Assembly: GCA_013368315.1 (NCBI GenBank)
Contig: JAACJM010000134.1
Span: 1-64,000 of the forward strand
Length of the DNA: 64,000 nucleotides
Direction of reading: 5' to 3'
Source of the DNA: Tetrapyrgos nigripes
Lineage: Eukaryota; Basidiomycota; Agaricomycetes; Agaricales; Campanellaceae
Part shown: in pieces, positions 11,547-22,224 of the stretch
Layout: each line of letters opens with the position of its first letter
Numbering within the stretch: position 1 is the first letter of the stretch
The notes under the pieces: model-generated
The model's database searches: none
Told to the model about the DNA's origin: nothing
Seen by the model: the letters and a program-made list of their open reading frames with translations, nothing else
Translations under genes and position numbers: made by a program

Positions 11547-12560
11547 TCAGTACTTGGTATGCCCTCCTTTAGCCTTCAAAACAGCTTTAATCCTTCTAGG
11601 CATACTCCTGATCAATTTCTGACAATCCTCTTCTGTGATTTCCACCCACTTTTCTGCTGCTCTATCCCATATTTCCCAAACTCCAGATGGTGCTGTATCA
11701 TACTCGTTGAGTTTGCGTTTGAGGGTTGTCCAGAGGTGTTCAATGGGGTTTAGGTCAGGAGACTGAGCAGGCCAGCTCATGCAATGGATTTTGTTCTCCT
11801 CAAACCATTTGGTGGCTAGTTTTGACTTGTGTTTTGGATCGTTATCCTGCTGAAAAATGGCCATCTCCGGATCAACACCCAAACGATCCATGCTCTCCAG
11901 AAGATTGTTCTCCAAAATGTCCACATACTGCTCTGCATCCATCCTTCCCTCAACCTCTGCCATGTTTCCAGGTCCATCCCATCCCATACACCCCCACACC
12001 ATGATATTTCCTCCAAATTTGACTGTTTCCACCACATCGCTCTCTCCCATGGATTCACCTGTCCTACCCCACACAAACTGCTGCCCATCTGACCCAAACC
12101 GATTGATTTTAGTCTCATCTGACCATATAACCTGTTTCCAGTCATCCACAGTCCAGTCCTTGTACTTCTCTGCAAATTTTAAACGAGCCTTCCTGTGAGC
12201 TGCAGTGAGTTTGGGCTTTTTCTGTGGTTTCTTGGTGTCTACACCATGTTTGTGAAGGGAATTTTGCATGGTTTGGGTGGAGATAGCTTGGTCAAGAAGG
12301 GGATTGATGTTTCTGGCCACCTCTGCAGCGTTCCTGGCTTTCCCAGTGTTGATTTGTTTGATAGCAGCCCGTTCATCAGTGGTAGAGAGCTTCTTAGGGC
12401 GCCCTGCCTTATGGTTCTCCTTGTCAGGATACATCTCTTTGGCCAGAGAGGCAACCGTTGACTTGGATACTCCAGTTTGAGCAGAGATTTCCCTGGATGA
12501 AGCGCCAGTTTGGAGATGAGAGAGGACATTGTCTTTCTGAGTGGAGGTGATGGGTCTCAT
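11547..12560 (-). CDS. Tc1-like transposase, intact DD34E
   Basis: One uninterrupted frame of 337 aa from ATG 12560. The N-terminal third has two helix-turn-helix regions (an early segment around SREISAQTGVSKSTVASLAK, then the segment around ERAAIKQINTGKARNAAEVA) separated by a GRPKKLS hook-like motif. The catalytic domain has D in WSDETKI, D in FQQDNDPKHKS and E in DLNPIEHLW, with exactly 34 residues between the second D and the E. This is the canonical Tc1 DD34E spacing and length. It would cut and paste at TA sites. No damage is visible, and with both TIRs present this copy could be autonomous. The C-terminus ends GGHTKY. Confidence 0.95.
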   Translation of the reverse strand: MRPITSTQKDNVLSHLQTGASSREISAQTGVSKSTVASLAKEMYPDKENHKAGRPKKLSTTDERAAIKQINTGKARNAAEVARNINPLLDQAISTQTMQNSLHKHGVDTKKPQKKPKLTAAHRKARLKFAEKYKDWTVDDWKQVIWSDETKINRFGSDGQQFVWGRTGESMGESDVVETVKFGGNIMVWGCMGWDGPGNMAEVEGRMDAEQYVDILENNLLESMDRLGVDPEMAIFQQDNDPKHKSKLATKWFEENKIHCMSWPAQSPDLNPIEHLWTTLKRKLNEYDTAPSGVWEIWDRAAEKWVEITEEDCQKLIRSMPRRIKAVLKAKGGHTKY

Positions 12561-12719
12561 GATTTTATGGGGGCAATAGATGATCTGGATGTCCTTATAT
12601 ATGGTCTAGCTGACAGCTATGACATCATTATGATGTATACATTGCATCACTGTACAGCTCCACTTATGATGTCATCTATGAGGCATCACATTGTGCCAAT
12701 AGTATTGATAAAGTAGCAA

Positions 12720-12930
12720 CTCAAAAAATTGTCCAAATGACTTACCATTTTAAATTGGGTATATCTCCATGGGTATTTGACCAAATAACACAAAACAAGG
12801 AGATTATCATAGCACTTATCAAGGGCTTTCAGGCCATCACTGACTATTTTGTCTCATCTCTATTCAGTAGCTCTATAATTGACAATCTTTGCAAAAGTAT
12901 GAAACATGTGAACAATTTTTTTGCCCACTG
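12720..12930 (-). repeat. Right terminal inverted repeat of Tc1 copy 1
   Basis: Inverse copy of 11307-11516, with point differences only. The inner boundary is CTCAAAAAATTGTCCAAATG and the outer end is TTTTTTTGCCCACTG. Confidence 0.85.
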
Positions 12931-13163
12931 TACATAGCGGTAACTGCATACTTACCTGGGGATGTAAAAGTGCTTGTTAGAGTGATTTGTTAGAGATTAA
13001 GAGCAATGAGTAGTAAGGGAAATCCCTGTTCTTGTAGGGCAAACTACAAGTGAGTACATGTGACTACTTATCTAAGAACTATGATGTACAGTAAGCATAA
13101 GTAACTAGATTACTATCTAATCTATATCTAATCTAATGTTGATGGCTGCTTACTAATTTGCCA

Positions 13164-13450
13164 ATTACGAGGCCTCTTAAAGGCTGAGTTAACTTATGTC
13201 AACCTCAAAAATTTTACCACGACCTCAAACTCCCACCCCTTTTTGTTGCCACAGCCAGCCTTTGCCCTTCCCGACAACTGGAATGTCCAGACTCAGTCTG
13301 GACCAGATCCAAGGACTGTTGACGTTAATAACCATGATGTCATCCTAGCATGCCAAATCGGTCTGCTTAACGTCCTTCTTCTCTCTTGCTTTCCACTGAT
13401 TCTCCCTCCCTTCTGCATAACCTGAGTTGGACTATGTGAAAGGGCCTCGT
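13164..13450. mobile_element. MULE-like MITE inserted in the Copia 3' LTR
   Basis: The element begins ATTACGAGGCC and ends GGCCTCGT, giving inverted ends (ACGAGGCC), and it is flanked on both sides by AATTTGCCA (13155-13163 and 13451-13459), a 9-bp direct repeat typical of Mutator-like elements. It is absent from the 5' LTR. It contains no transposase. A shorter 6-bp reading (TTGCCA with 11-bp TIRs) is possible because the border is ambiguous by three bases. Confidence 0.65.
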
Positions 13451-13492
13451 AATTTGCCATGCAAAGTGATGGCCCTTTGCCCCAGTTCAACA

Positions 13493-13503
13493 CTCCCCCT
13501 TGC
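13493..13503 (-). other. Polypurine tract of the Copia element
   Basis: On the minus strand this reads GCAAGGGGGAG immediately before the LTR start TGTTGA, the position and composition expected for plus-strand priming during reverse transcription. Confidence 0.65.
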
Positions 13504-13591
13504 TAAGCTGCATGGTAGTGTGTGTAAGCATAAAGGCACTATAAGCAGCTGAGGTTCATCTTTGTTATTAAGACATATCGATACATTGTAC
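13504..13591 (-). pseudogene. Copia pol 3' end, severed from RNase H
   Basis: In transcription order this follows the RNase H frame at 21641-22146, from which it is separated by the 8-kb foldback element. Joining the two sides after removing one TAC keeps the frame open (KPWY followed by NVSICLNN). No independent function. Confidence 0.5.
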
Positions 13592-13764
13592 CACTGGGTG
13601 CAAACACTTGTAAATCCTCTGCTTTACTGAGGTTTTACAAGAGTATTACACCAAGCCAATCAATATGTAAGACTCCTTGTCATACATTAGTATTACAAGA
13701 GACAGAAAAAATTAGAACAACCTTGTATGACCATTGTAAGTCATAAAGAAATACCATGGACTTT

Positions 13765-14605
13765 CAGTGTGACTTGCTGTCACTGTATACCCTTGGTGGA
13801 TATACTGTGGAATTACACAGGAATTTCAGGGTGACTTTTTGTCACAATATGTCATGTAGTAAGACACATAGGAAATACTGGAGTATTTCAGTGTGACAGA
13901 TAATCACAGTATGACAAACAGTAAGGCAAGAGAGATTTACAAAGGACTTACAAGGAAGCAAAATCTGCAGGAAATTTACAAAGTGACAATCAAGTCACAG
14001 TAATACACTTGTAAGACTAGCTGTATTATGAAGGAATTACAAGAAAGATTTGCTACAAACACTGGTAAATCCTCAGCCTTACTGGAGTATTACAAGAGTA
14101 TTATGGGGAACCAATCAATATGTAAGTTGGCTTGACTTACAAGTGTATTACAAAATAGACAAAAAATGAGGACTATTCTGAAAGACCATTGTAAGCTGCA
14201 AGGACATACCATGGAGTTTCAGTGTGAGGCTTTGTCACAGTATAGCATTGAAGAGCATACAGTGGAATTACAAGGTGACTTTTTTGTCACAGTATGTCTT
14301 CTTGTAAAACAGAACTGAAATACCAGGGTATTTCAGTGTGAGATAATGTCACAGTAAGACAATTTGTAAACCAAGTAAAATTTACAGAGGACTTACCAGA
14401 AGGTAGAACTTGAAAGTCTTGGGTAAGACTGCTCATATTTACACTGAATTTACGGAGGGACAGCTGTGTCACAGTAATACCCTAGAAAGACTTGTGACTT
14501 TACAAGGGAATTACAAGATGCAGGTTTTAAAAGTCTATCTCGTAAGTCTCTGGAAAAAAACTGCATACTAAATGGAGAATATACAGTGTGACAGACTGGT
14601 CACAG
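13765..14605. repeat. Subterminal GTGAC...GTCAC hairpin series (left arm)
   Basis: Nine short inverted motifs of the form GTGAC-N5/6-GTCAC or close variants occur at about 13769, 13831, 13893, 13983, 14223, 14275, 14338, 14457 and 14588, interleaved with TTACAAG and CAGTATT-type words. The mirror series is in the right arm (about 20620-21470). Regular subterminal repeats are typical transposase-binding regions of CACTA elements. Confidence 0.75.
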
Positions 14606-14840
14606 TAAGACACTTGTAAGTCACAAGACATTACAATGACTTTACTGAAAAGTGACTATTTTGTAAGTCATCATGTATATCCAATGGACTTACAAGAGAC
14701 TTGTTGGATGGATTTGCAGTGCATGTCAATTAAGTAATACAGAAGGGCTTACTGAAAATTTACAGGATGTAATACAATGAATTCATTCAACCAGGTCAAT
14801 TAAATGTTACTAAATATAAATAGAGAGCTCAGGCTGGACT

Positions 14841-15786
14841 GTGTCTGCCTTGTCATCTTTGTCTGCTCAGTCTGTTAGGTCTGCCTTGTCTGCCTTGTCT
14901 GCCCCGTCTGCCCCATCTGTCTCATCTGCCTCGTCTGCCCTGTCTGCCTTGGGACTGTGTCTGCCTTGTCATCTTTGTCTGCTCAGTCTGTTAGGTCTGC
15001 TTTGTCTGCCTCGTCTGCCTCGTCTGCCTCGTCTGCTCCGTCTGCCTCGTCTGCCCCGTCTGCCCCGTCTGCCCCGTCTGCCCCGTCTGCCCCGTCTGCC
15101 CCGTCTGCCCCGTCTGCCCCGTCTGCCCCGTCTGCCTCGTCTGCCCCGTCTGCCTCGTCTGCCCCGTCTGCCTCGTCTGCCCCGTCTGCCTCGTCTGCCC
15201 CGTCTGCCTCGTCTGCCCCGTCTGCCCCGTCTGCCCCGTCTGCCCCGTCTGCCCCGTCTGCCCCGTCTGCCCCGTCTGCCTCGTCTGCCCCGTCTGCCTC
15301 GTCTGCCTCGTCTGCCTCGTCTGCCTCGTCTGCCTCGTCTGCCTCGTCTGCCTCGTCTGCCTCGTCTGCCTCGTCTGCTCCGTCTGCCTCGTCTGCTCCG
15401 TCTGCCTCGTCTGCTCCGTCTGCCTCGTCTGCCCTGTCTGCTCCGTCTGCCTCATCTGCCTTGTCTGCTCCGTCTGCCTCGTCTGCTCTGTCTGCCTCGT
15501 CTGCCTCGTCTGCCTCGTCTGCTCTGTCTGCCTCGTCTGCCTCGTCTGCCTCGTCTGCCTCGTCTGCTCCGTCTGCCTCATCTGCCTTGTCTGCCTCGTC
15601 TGCTCCGTCTGCCTCGTCTGCCCCGTCTGCCTCGTCTGCCTCGTCTGCTACGTCTGCCTTGTCTGCTACGTCTGCCCCGTCTGCTCCGTCTGCCTCGTCT
15701 GCCTCGTCTGCTCCGTCTGCCTCATCTGCTTCGTCTGCCTCGTCTGCTCCGTCTGCCTCGTCTGCCCCGTCTGCCTCGTCTGCCCC
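14841..15786 (+). repeat. 9-bp minisatellite, left arm
   Basis: Roughly 100 copies of a 9-mer (TCTGCCTCG, TCTGCCCCG, TCTGCTCCG and variants). The opening segment GGACTGTGTCTGCCTTGTC... is duplicated about 115 bp apart. Because the unit is 9 bp, most frames on both strands stay open and give Ser-Ala, Pro-Arg-Leu or Glu-Ala-Asp runs, which I do not regard as genes. Confidence 0.95.
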
Positions 15787-16003
15787 CACCAGTAGTTGTA
15801 ACTGCCATGCATAGTATACAGACAGTACTCACCCAACACAATGCGCCCCGTCTGCCTCGTCTGCCCCCACCAGTAGTTGTAACTGCCATGCATAGTATAC
15901 AGACAGTACTCACCCAACACAATGCGCCCCGTCTGCCTCGTCTGCCCCCACCAGTAGTTGTAACTGCCATGCATAGTATACAGACAGTACTCACACAACA
16001 CAA
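15783..16003 (+). repeat. 81-bp direct repeat, three copies
   Basis: A segment with CCCCCACCAGTAGTTGTAAC, then a CATGCATAGTATAC palindrome and CAGTACTCAC, repeats at 15783, 15864 and 15945. It links the 9-bp minisatellite with the interior of the foldback element. A single diverged inverse copy is present near 18830-18890 in the other arm. Confidence 0.85.
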
Positions 16004-18829
16004 TGCGTAGTCAACAGTCCTTTCTCTGTGTATACTTTGGGTGAGCATATGATGCATTGTATGGCTATTTTCATACTATGCATTGTGTGCACAATATTCT
16101 ACTATACCACGCATGGTATACCTTCAGTAAATTTGGCAGGTTTTTCCCACAGCTGGTAATTTGATGTGGCAGTAGGCAGGGCCTTAGGGGCCAGTAGGGC
16201 GGGTTTTTCTCACCTCTCAAAATTTGATAGGAGGTGCAGGCGGTCAGTAGGGGCCAGAATCTGCAAATGGAATAGGGGTAGTAGCTGTGGCTGGCTCAGA
16301 AAATGCAAAATAAATTCCTGGAGCCGGCAATGAAAAGTGATGTAAGTACATAAGAGGGTGTATTTTGGGTCGCTGAATCCAAATATCCAATTAAATTTGC
16401 AATAACTGCAATGGGTATAGAGATATGGCCAAAATACTGTCCAAAATACAGCAAAATAGCAGGATGGGTACTGGTCATTGCATCCAATCAGCTCTGATCA
16501 TTATGCAAATTGGTAGGATACTGCTTTTGGATTCTATAAACTTGGGAATAATATTTATTTTATTCTATAATCAATGTCTAGTGAGATATCCTCAATTTAC
16601 TCTGAAAAAAGTGAAAAATTTGGGATGGCCATGGACACTGCATGTTATAGCATCTAATATAATTATGGATATGCTTACAAGGATATTTTGTGTCCCTGAA
16701 TCAGAATATCCACTTGGATAAGCTCTATATTCTGTGGTTCTGGTGATATGGAATACTTACCCCTAAATATAGGTACCTGTGGCATCCACAAATATGCAAC
16801 TTATAAATTTGTTTGAGAGGGTGGATAAATGTTCATTAATACCCTCAATCATAATATAAAGTCATGTTTTTGTATCTTCAAAATACAAGACTCTATTTTC
16901 AATTTATTCCCCAAAAATTGCCACAAAAGTGAAAAAGAGGAATGGCCATGCACAGGGCATGGTGTGGCATCCAATATGATCATGGATATGCCTACTAAGA
17001 TAAATTTGGTTGTGGAATCCTAATATCCACTTGGATTGGCTCTATAGGCTATGGGTGCTCTGCTATTCAAGACTTACCCCCAAACGTGGGTACCTGTGGC
17101 ACCTGCAAATACATACTTTATAAAATAGGTTGAGTGGGCTTAAAAGTATTGATTGATGTCCCAAACAGTAATATGAAATCATATCACCTATATCTCTAAG
17201 TTCTAAGACTCTATTCTCAATTTATTCCCCAGACAGCAAAGATAGCCCTAATTTTCACCTTCATTGGCACATATACCTATCTTTTGGCTTTGAGACTGGC
17301 ATTCTGACTACCCTCCCATCATTTTAAGCCATAATCCTTGTGTTAATGGCAGTTTGGATGTCCTCACTGAAAGACATGTTCAGATATAGCCTTAAGTGCT
17401 ATAAGTATCATTATGTGCAACTCAGTTTGACTTTAACCTGGTGCATGTACATAGAACATCTGCTAGATATTTTGGATGGCTGATTATCTTTTAAGTGGTA
17501 CTAAAAGATGAAATACATAGTATGAGTGCCTCCAGTAACCTCTGGAATGAGATATGCCCATGTATATGGTTCCAAAAGGTACTATTTTCGCTTTTTGAGT
17601 AATAAATTGGGAATAGAGTCTTGGATCTTGGGGATATGGAACATATGACCTCATATTCTTGTTTGGGGCTTTGATAAACCGTTATCCACCTATCTCCACA
17701 GTTTTTTAAGATACATATTTACAGGTGCCATAGGTACCCATGCTTGGGAGTAAGTCTTCAATAGCAGAGTAGCCACAGCTTATAGAGCCAATCTAAGTGG
17801 ATATTTGGATTCAAGGACCCGGACTACTTTAATAGACATATACATAGCTGTATTGGATGCCATACCATGCCCTCTCCATGTCCATCTCACTTTTTTCGCT
17901 TTTGTGGCAATTTTTGGGAAATAAATTGAAATTAGAGTCTTGTATCTTCAAGATATGAAGAATATGACTTTATATTCTGATTGAAAGTATTAATGAACAT
18001 TTATCCACCCTCTCAAACAAATTTATAAGTTGCATATTTGTGGGTGCCACAGGTACCTATATTTAGGAGTAAGTATTCCATATCACCAGAACCACAAAAT
18101 ATAGAGCTTATCCAAGTGGATATTCTGATTCAGAGACACAGGATACCCTAGTAACCATATCCATAACTATATTAGATGCTATAACATGTAGTGTCCATGG
18201 CCATCCCAAATTTTCACTTTTTTGAGAGTAAATTGAGGATACCTCACTAGACATTGATTATATAATAAAATAAATGTTATTCCCAAGTTTATAGAATCCA
18301 AAAGCAGTATCCTACCAATTTGCATAATGATCAGGGCTGATTGGATGCAATGGCCAGTACCCATCCTGCTATTTGCTGTATTTTGGACAGTATTTTGGCC
18401 ATATCTCTATAGCCACTGCAGGTATTGCGAATCTGATTAGATATTTGAATTCAGTGACCCAAAATACATCCTCTTATATACTTATATCACTTTTCATTGC
18501 TGGCTCCAGGAATTTATTTGGCATTTTCTGAGCCAGCCACAGCTATTACCCCTATTCCATTTGCAGATTCAGGGCCCTATCGACGGCCTGCACCTCCCAT
18601 CAAATTTTGAGGCGTGAGAAAAACCCGCCCTACTGCCCCCTAAGGGGCACAGTGGCTTACTACGCATGGTATGCAATACTACGCATGGTATAGGGCTGGC
18701 ACAGTGGCTTACTATGCGTGATATGCAAAAATAAAATGCGATATACTATGCATGGTATGGGGTGGAACAGTGATTCACTATGCATAGTATCATACCATAA
18801 TATAGGTACAGATAAGCCTCTACAAACTA
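16004..18829. other. Interior of the foldback element without genes
   Basis: AT-rich sequence arranged as two inverted halves around about 17420. Recurrent words include GGTACCTGTGGCA, ATGGCCAAAATACTGT and AATAGAGTCTTG. Clusters of near-palindromic ATACTATGCATAGTAT-like sites occur at 16060-16120 and 18655-18800. No open frame above 100 codons has recognisable content. The same words recur in the palindrome at 61833-64000. Confidence 0.75.
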
Positions 18830-18887
18830 CGCATTGTGCCCAGCAGAGTACTATCAGTATACTATGTGTAGCAGTTACAGCTACAGC

Positions 18888-20165
18888 TGCTGCCCCGTCT
18901 GCCTCGTCTGCCCCGTCTGCCCCGTCTGCCTCGTCTGCCCTGTCTGCCTCGTCTGCCCCGTCTGCCCCGTCTGCCTTGTCTGCCTTGTCTGCTCCGTCTG
19001 CCTTGTGTGCCTCATCTGCCTCGTCTGCTCCGTCTGCCTCGTCGGCCTCATCTGCTCTGTCTGCCTCGTCTGCTCGGTCTGCCTCTTCTGCCTCGTCTGC
19101 CTCGTCTGCACTGTCTGCCTCGTCTGCACTGTCTGCCTCGTCTGCTCCGTCTGCTCCGTCTGCCTCATCAGCCCCGTCTGCCTCGTCTGCCTCGTCTGCA
19201 CCGTCTGCCTCGTCAGCTCCGTCTGCTCCGTCTGCCTCGTCAGCCCCGTCTGCCTTGTCTGCCTTGTCTGCCCTGTCTGCCTTGTCTGCCTTGTCTGCCC
19301 TGTCTGCCTTGTCTGCTCTGTCTGCTTCGTCTTCTTCGTCTGCCTCGTCTGCCTCGTCTGCCTCGTCTGCCTCGTCTGCCTCGTCTGCTCCATCTGCCTC
19401 GTCTGCCCCGTCTGCCTCGTCTGCCCCGTCTGCTCCGTCTGCCCCGTCTGCCTCGTCTGCCCCGTCTGCTCCGTCTGCCTCGTCTGCTCTGTCTGCCTCG
19501 TCTGCCTCGTCTGCTCTGTCTGCCTCGTCTGCCTCGTCTGCTCTGTCTGCCTCGTCTGCCTCGTCTGCTCCATCTGCCTCGTCTGCCTTGTCTGCCTCGT
19601 GTGCCTTGTCTGCTTCGTCTGCCTCGTCTGCTTCGTCTGCCTCGTCTGCCTCGTCTGCCTCATCTGCTCCGTCTGCCTCGTCTGCCTCATCTGCTCCGTC
19701 TGCCTCGTCTGCTCCATCTGCTCCGTCTGCCTCGTCTGCTCCGTCTGCTCCGTCTGCCTCGTCTGCACCGTCTGCACCGTCTGCCTTGTCTGCCCCGTCT
19801 GCCTCGTCTGCACCGTCTGCACCGTCTGCCTCGTCTGCCCCGTCTGCCTCGTCTGCCTCATCTGCTCCGTCTGCCTCGTCTGCCTCATCTGCTCTGTCTG
19901 CCTCGTCTGCCTCATCTGCTCCGTCTGCCTCGTCTGCCTCATCTGCTCTGTCTGCCTCGTCTGCTTGGTCTGCCTCGTCTGCTCGGTCTGCCTCGTCTGC
20001 TCGTCTGCTCGGTCTGCCTCGTCTGCTCGTCTGCTCGGTCTGCCTCGTCTGCTCGGTCTGCCTCGTCTGCTCGGTCTGCCTCGTCTGCCTCGTCTGCACC
20101 GTCTGCCTTGTCTGCTCCGTCTGCTCCGTCTGCCTTGTCTGCTGCCCCGTCTGCCTTGTCTGCCC
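18888..20165 (+). repeat. 9-bp minisatellite, right arm, same-sense block
   Basis: About 140 copies of the same TCTGCCTCG-type 9-mer, in the same orientation as in the left arm, although the surrounding arm is inverted. Two 8-bp slips (TCTGCTCG) near 20000-20035 shift the frame. The block is longer than its left-arm counterpart. Confidence 0.95.
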
Positions 20166-20400
20166 CGCAGACGAGGCAGACGAGGCAGACAAAGCAGACC
20201 TAACAGATTGAGCAGACAAAGATGACAAGGCAGTCCCAAGGCAGACACGGCAGACGAGGCAGATGGAGCAGACGAGGCAGATGGAGCAAATGAGGCAGAT
20301 GAGACAGATGGGGCAGACGGGGCAGACAAGGCAGACAAGGCAGACAAGGCAGACCTAACAGACTGAGCAGACAAAGATGACAAGGCAGACACAGTCCAGC
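20166..20400 (-). repeat. 9-bp minisatellite, right arm, inverted block
   Basis: At 20166 the repeat flips to CGAGGCAGA orientation, the orientation expected for the mirror image of 14841-15000. It ends in GACACAGTCCAGCCTGAGCT, the inverse of the left-arm entry at about 14829-14848. Confidence 0.9.
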
Positions 20401-21640
20401 CTGAGCTGTCTATTTATATTCAGTAACATTTAATTGACCTGGTTGAATGAATTCATTGTATTACATTCTGTAAATTTTCAGTAAGCCCTTCTGTATTACT
20501 TAATTGACATGCACTGCAAATCCATCCAACAAGTCTCTTGTAAGTCCATTGGATATACATGATGACTTACAAAATAGTCACTTTTCAGTAAAGTCATTGT
20601 AATGTCTTGTGACTTACAAGTGTCTTAATGTGACCAGTCTGTCACACTGTATATTCTCCATTTAGCATGCAGGTTTTTTCCAGAGACTTACGAGATAGAC
20701 TTTTTAAACCTGCATCTTGTAATTCCCTTGTAAAGTCACAAGTCTTTCTAGGGTATTACTGTGACACAGCTGTCCCTCCGTAAATTCAGTGTAAATATGA
20801 GCAGTCTTACCCAAGACTTTCAAGTTCTACCTTCTGGTAAGTTCTCTGTAAATTTTCCTTGGTTTACAAATTGTCTTACTGTGACATTATCTCACACTGA
20901 AATACCCTGGTATTTCAGTTCTGTTTTACAAGAAGACATACTGTGACAAAAAAGTCACCTTGTAATTCCACTGTATGCTCTTCAATGCTATACTGTGACA
21001 AAGCCTCACACTGAAAGTCCATGGTATGTCCTTGCAGCTTACAATGGTCTTTCAGAATAGTCCTCATTTTTTGTCTATTTTGTAATACACTTGTAAGTCA
21101 AGCCAACTTACATATTGATTGGTTCCCATAATACTCTTGTAATACTCCAGTAAGGCTGAGGATTTACCAGTGTTTGTAGCAAATCTTTCTTGTAATTCCT
21201 TCATAATACAGCTAGTCTTACAAGTGTATTACTGTGACTTGATTGTCACTTTGTAAATTTCCTGCAGATTTTGCTTCCTTGTAAGTCCTTTGTAAATCTC
21301 TCTTGCCTTACTGTTTGTCATACTGTGATTATCTGTCACACTGAAATACTCCAGTATTTCCTATCTGTCTTACTACATGACATATTGTGACAAAAAGTCA
21401 CCCTGAAATTCCTGTGTAATTCCACAGTATATCCACCAAGGGTATACAGTGACAGCAAGTCACACTGAAAGTCCATGGTATTTCTTTATGACTTACAATG
21501 GTCATACAAGGTTGTTCTAATTTTTTCTGTCTCTTGTAATACTAATGTATGACAAGGAGTCTTACATATTGATTGGCTTGGTGTAATACTCTTGTAAAAC
21601 CTCAGTAAAGCAGAGGATTTACAAGTGTTTGCACCCAGTG

Positions 21641-22146
21641 TACCAAGGTTTAACTTGTATAGAATTGAAGTCCTTGAATTTATGTCTGCCAAGGTTCTTT
21701 GTAAACATGTCAGCAGGATTCTCCATTCCATCCATAAATTTTATTGTTATGTTGTTTGCAGCGTGTTCATGAATGAAATGATACTTGACTTCAATGTGTT
21801 TTGAACATCTTTCTGTAACGGGATTTGATGCAATAAAGATGGATCCTTGATTATCCCCATGGATGTCAACTGTTTTCATTTTTATGTTAAGCTCTTCTAA
21901 GAGAGCCTTTATCCAGATGACTTGGTGACTACAATCACTGAGTGCCATGTATTCAGCTTTGGTAGAGCTTAGTGCAGTTGTGTTTTGAGCTCTAGAGCTA
22001 AAAGTGGCATGGGCTAACGCTAGAAAGAAGCCAGTATGTGATTGTCGATCATTTGGATCTGATCCCCAATCAGAGTCTGTGTGATCTTTTTCTTGGATCT
22101 GTTGTACACTAGAGTGTAGTGTCAAGTGCCAAGAAGATAACGGCAA
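21641..22146 (-). pseudogene. Copia RNase H
   Basis: The frame holds the typical Copia RNase H region: a GYSDSDWGSDPNDRQSHTG-like motif (here SDWGSDPNDRQSHTGFFLA), ALSSTKAEYMALSDC and EVKYHFIHEHAANN, ending LGRHKFKDFNSIQ. It degrades the RNA strand of the hybrid during reverse transcription. The frame runs into the foldback insertion at 21640, which replaces the last residues by TGCKHL. It is out of frame with the upstream RT block. Confidence 0.85.
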
Positions 22147-22224
22147 ATCCAGAGAGCTTTGTTTAGATGATCGACTGAAGGGTTTGCAGAATGCTGTGCC
22201 ATTTTGGAAACTGCGAAGGCAATG

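Larger units (their letters stand above)
11307..12930 (-). mobile_element. Complete Tc1/mariner element
   Basis: The element is 1624 bp, begins CAGTGGGCAAAAAAATTG, ends in the inverse sequence, and is flanked by TA on both sides (11305-11306, 12931-12932). The other Copia LTR shows the corresponding uninterrupted site (CTATATATGTAGCGG). The terminal inverted repeats are about 210 bp each. The single gene inside is intact. A second, damaged copy is at 59988-61558. Confidence 0.95.
11282..13492 (-). repeat. 3' LTR of the Copia element, with two insertions
   Basis: It matches the 5' LTR at 27163-27445 in three pieces: TGTTGAGCAGGCTATGTTC... at 11282-11306, the block starting TAGCGGTAACTGCATAC at about 12935-13163, and the terminal part at 13451-13492. 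The two gaps are the Tc1 element and the MITE. The two LTRs also differ by point changes, by a segment of about 20 bp present only in the 5' copy, and by about 30 bp next to the end that is present only here, so the Copia insertion is not recent. Confidence 0.85.
13592..21640. mobile_element. Giant palindromic foldback element with CACTG ends
   Basis: The 8049-bp element starts CACTGGGTGCAAACACTTGT and ends in the exact inverse. It is flanked by the 3-bp duplication TAC (13589-13591, 21641-21643). The two halves are inverted copies: 13592-14840 pairs with about 20400-21640, 16120-17270 pairs with about 17575-18640, and only about 300 bp in the middle (about 17270-17575) is unpaired. The arms contain GC-rich 9-bp minisatellites that differ in length. 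There is no transposase frame, so it must be mobilised in trans. The ends and 3-bp duplication place it with CACTA/EnSpm-like elements, and two small relatives with identical termini are at 30029 and 54345. Confidence 0.9.

Noticed and set aside
14841..20400. Very long open frames (up to about 520 codons) across the 9-bp repeats, giving Ser-Ala, Pro-Arg-Leu or Asp-Glu-Ala proteins
   Set aside because: A 9-bp unit without stops opens several frames on both strands at once; there is no start context, splice structure or frame preference, and 8-bp slips break the frames.
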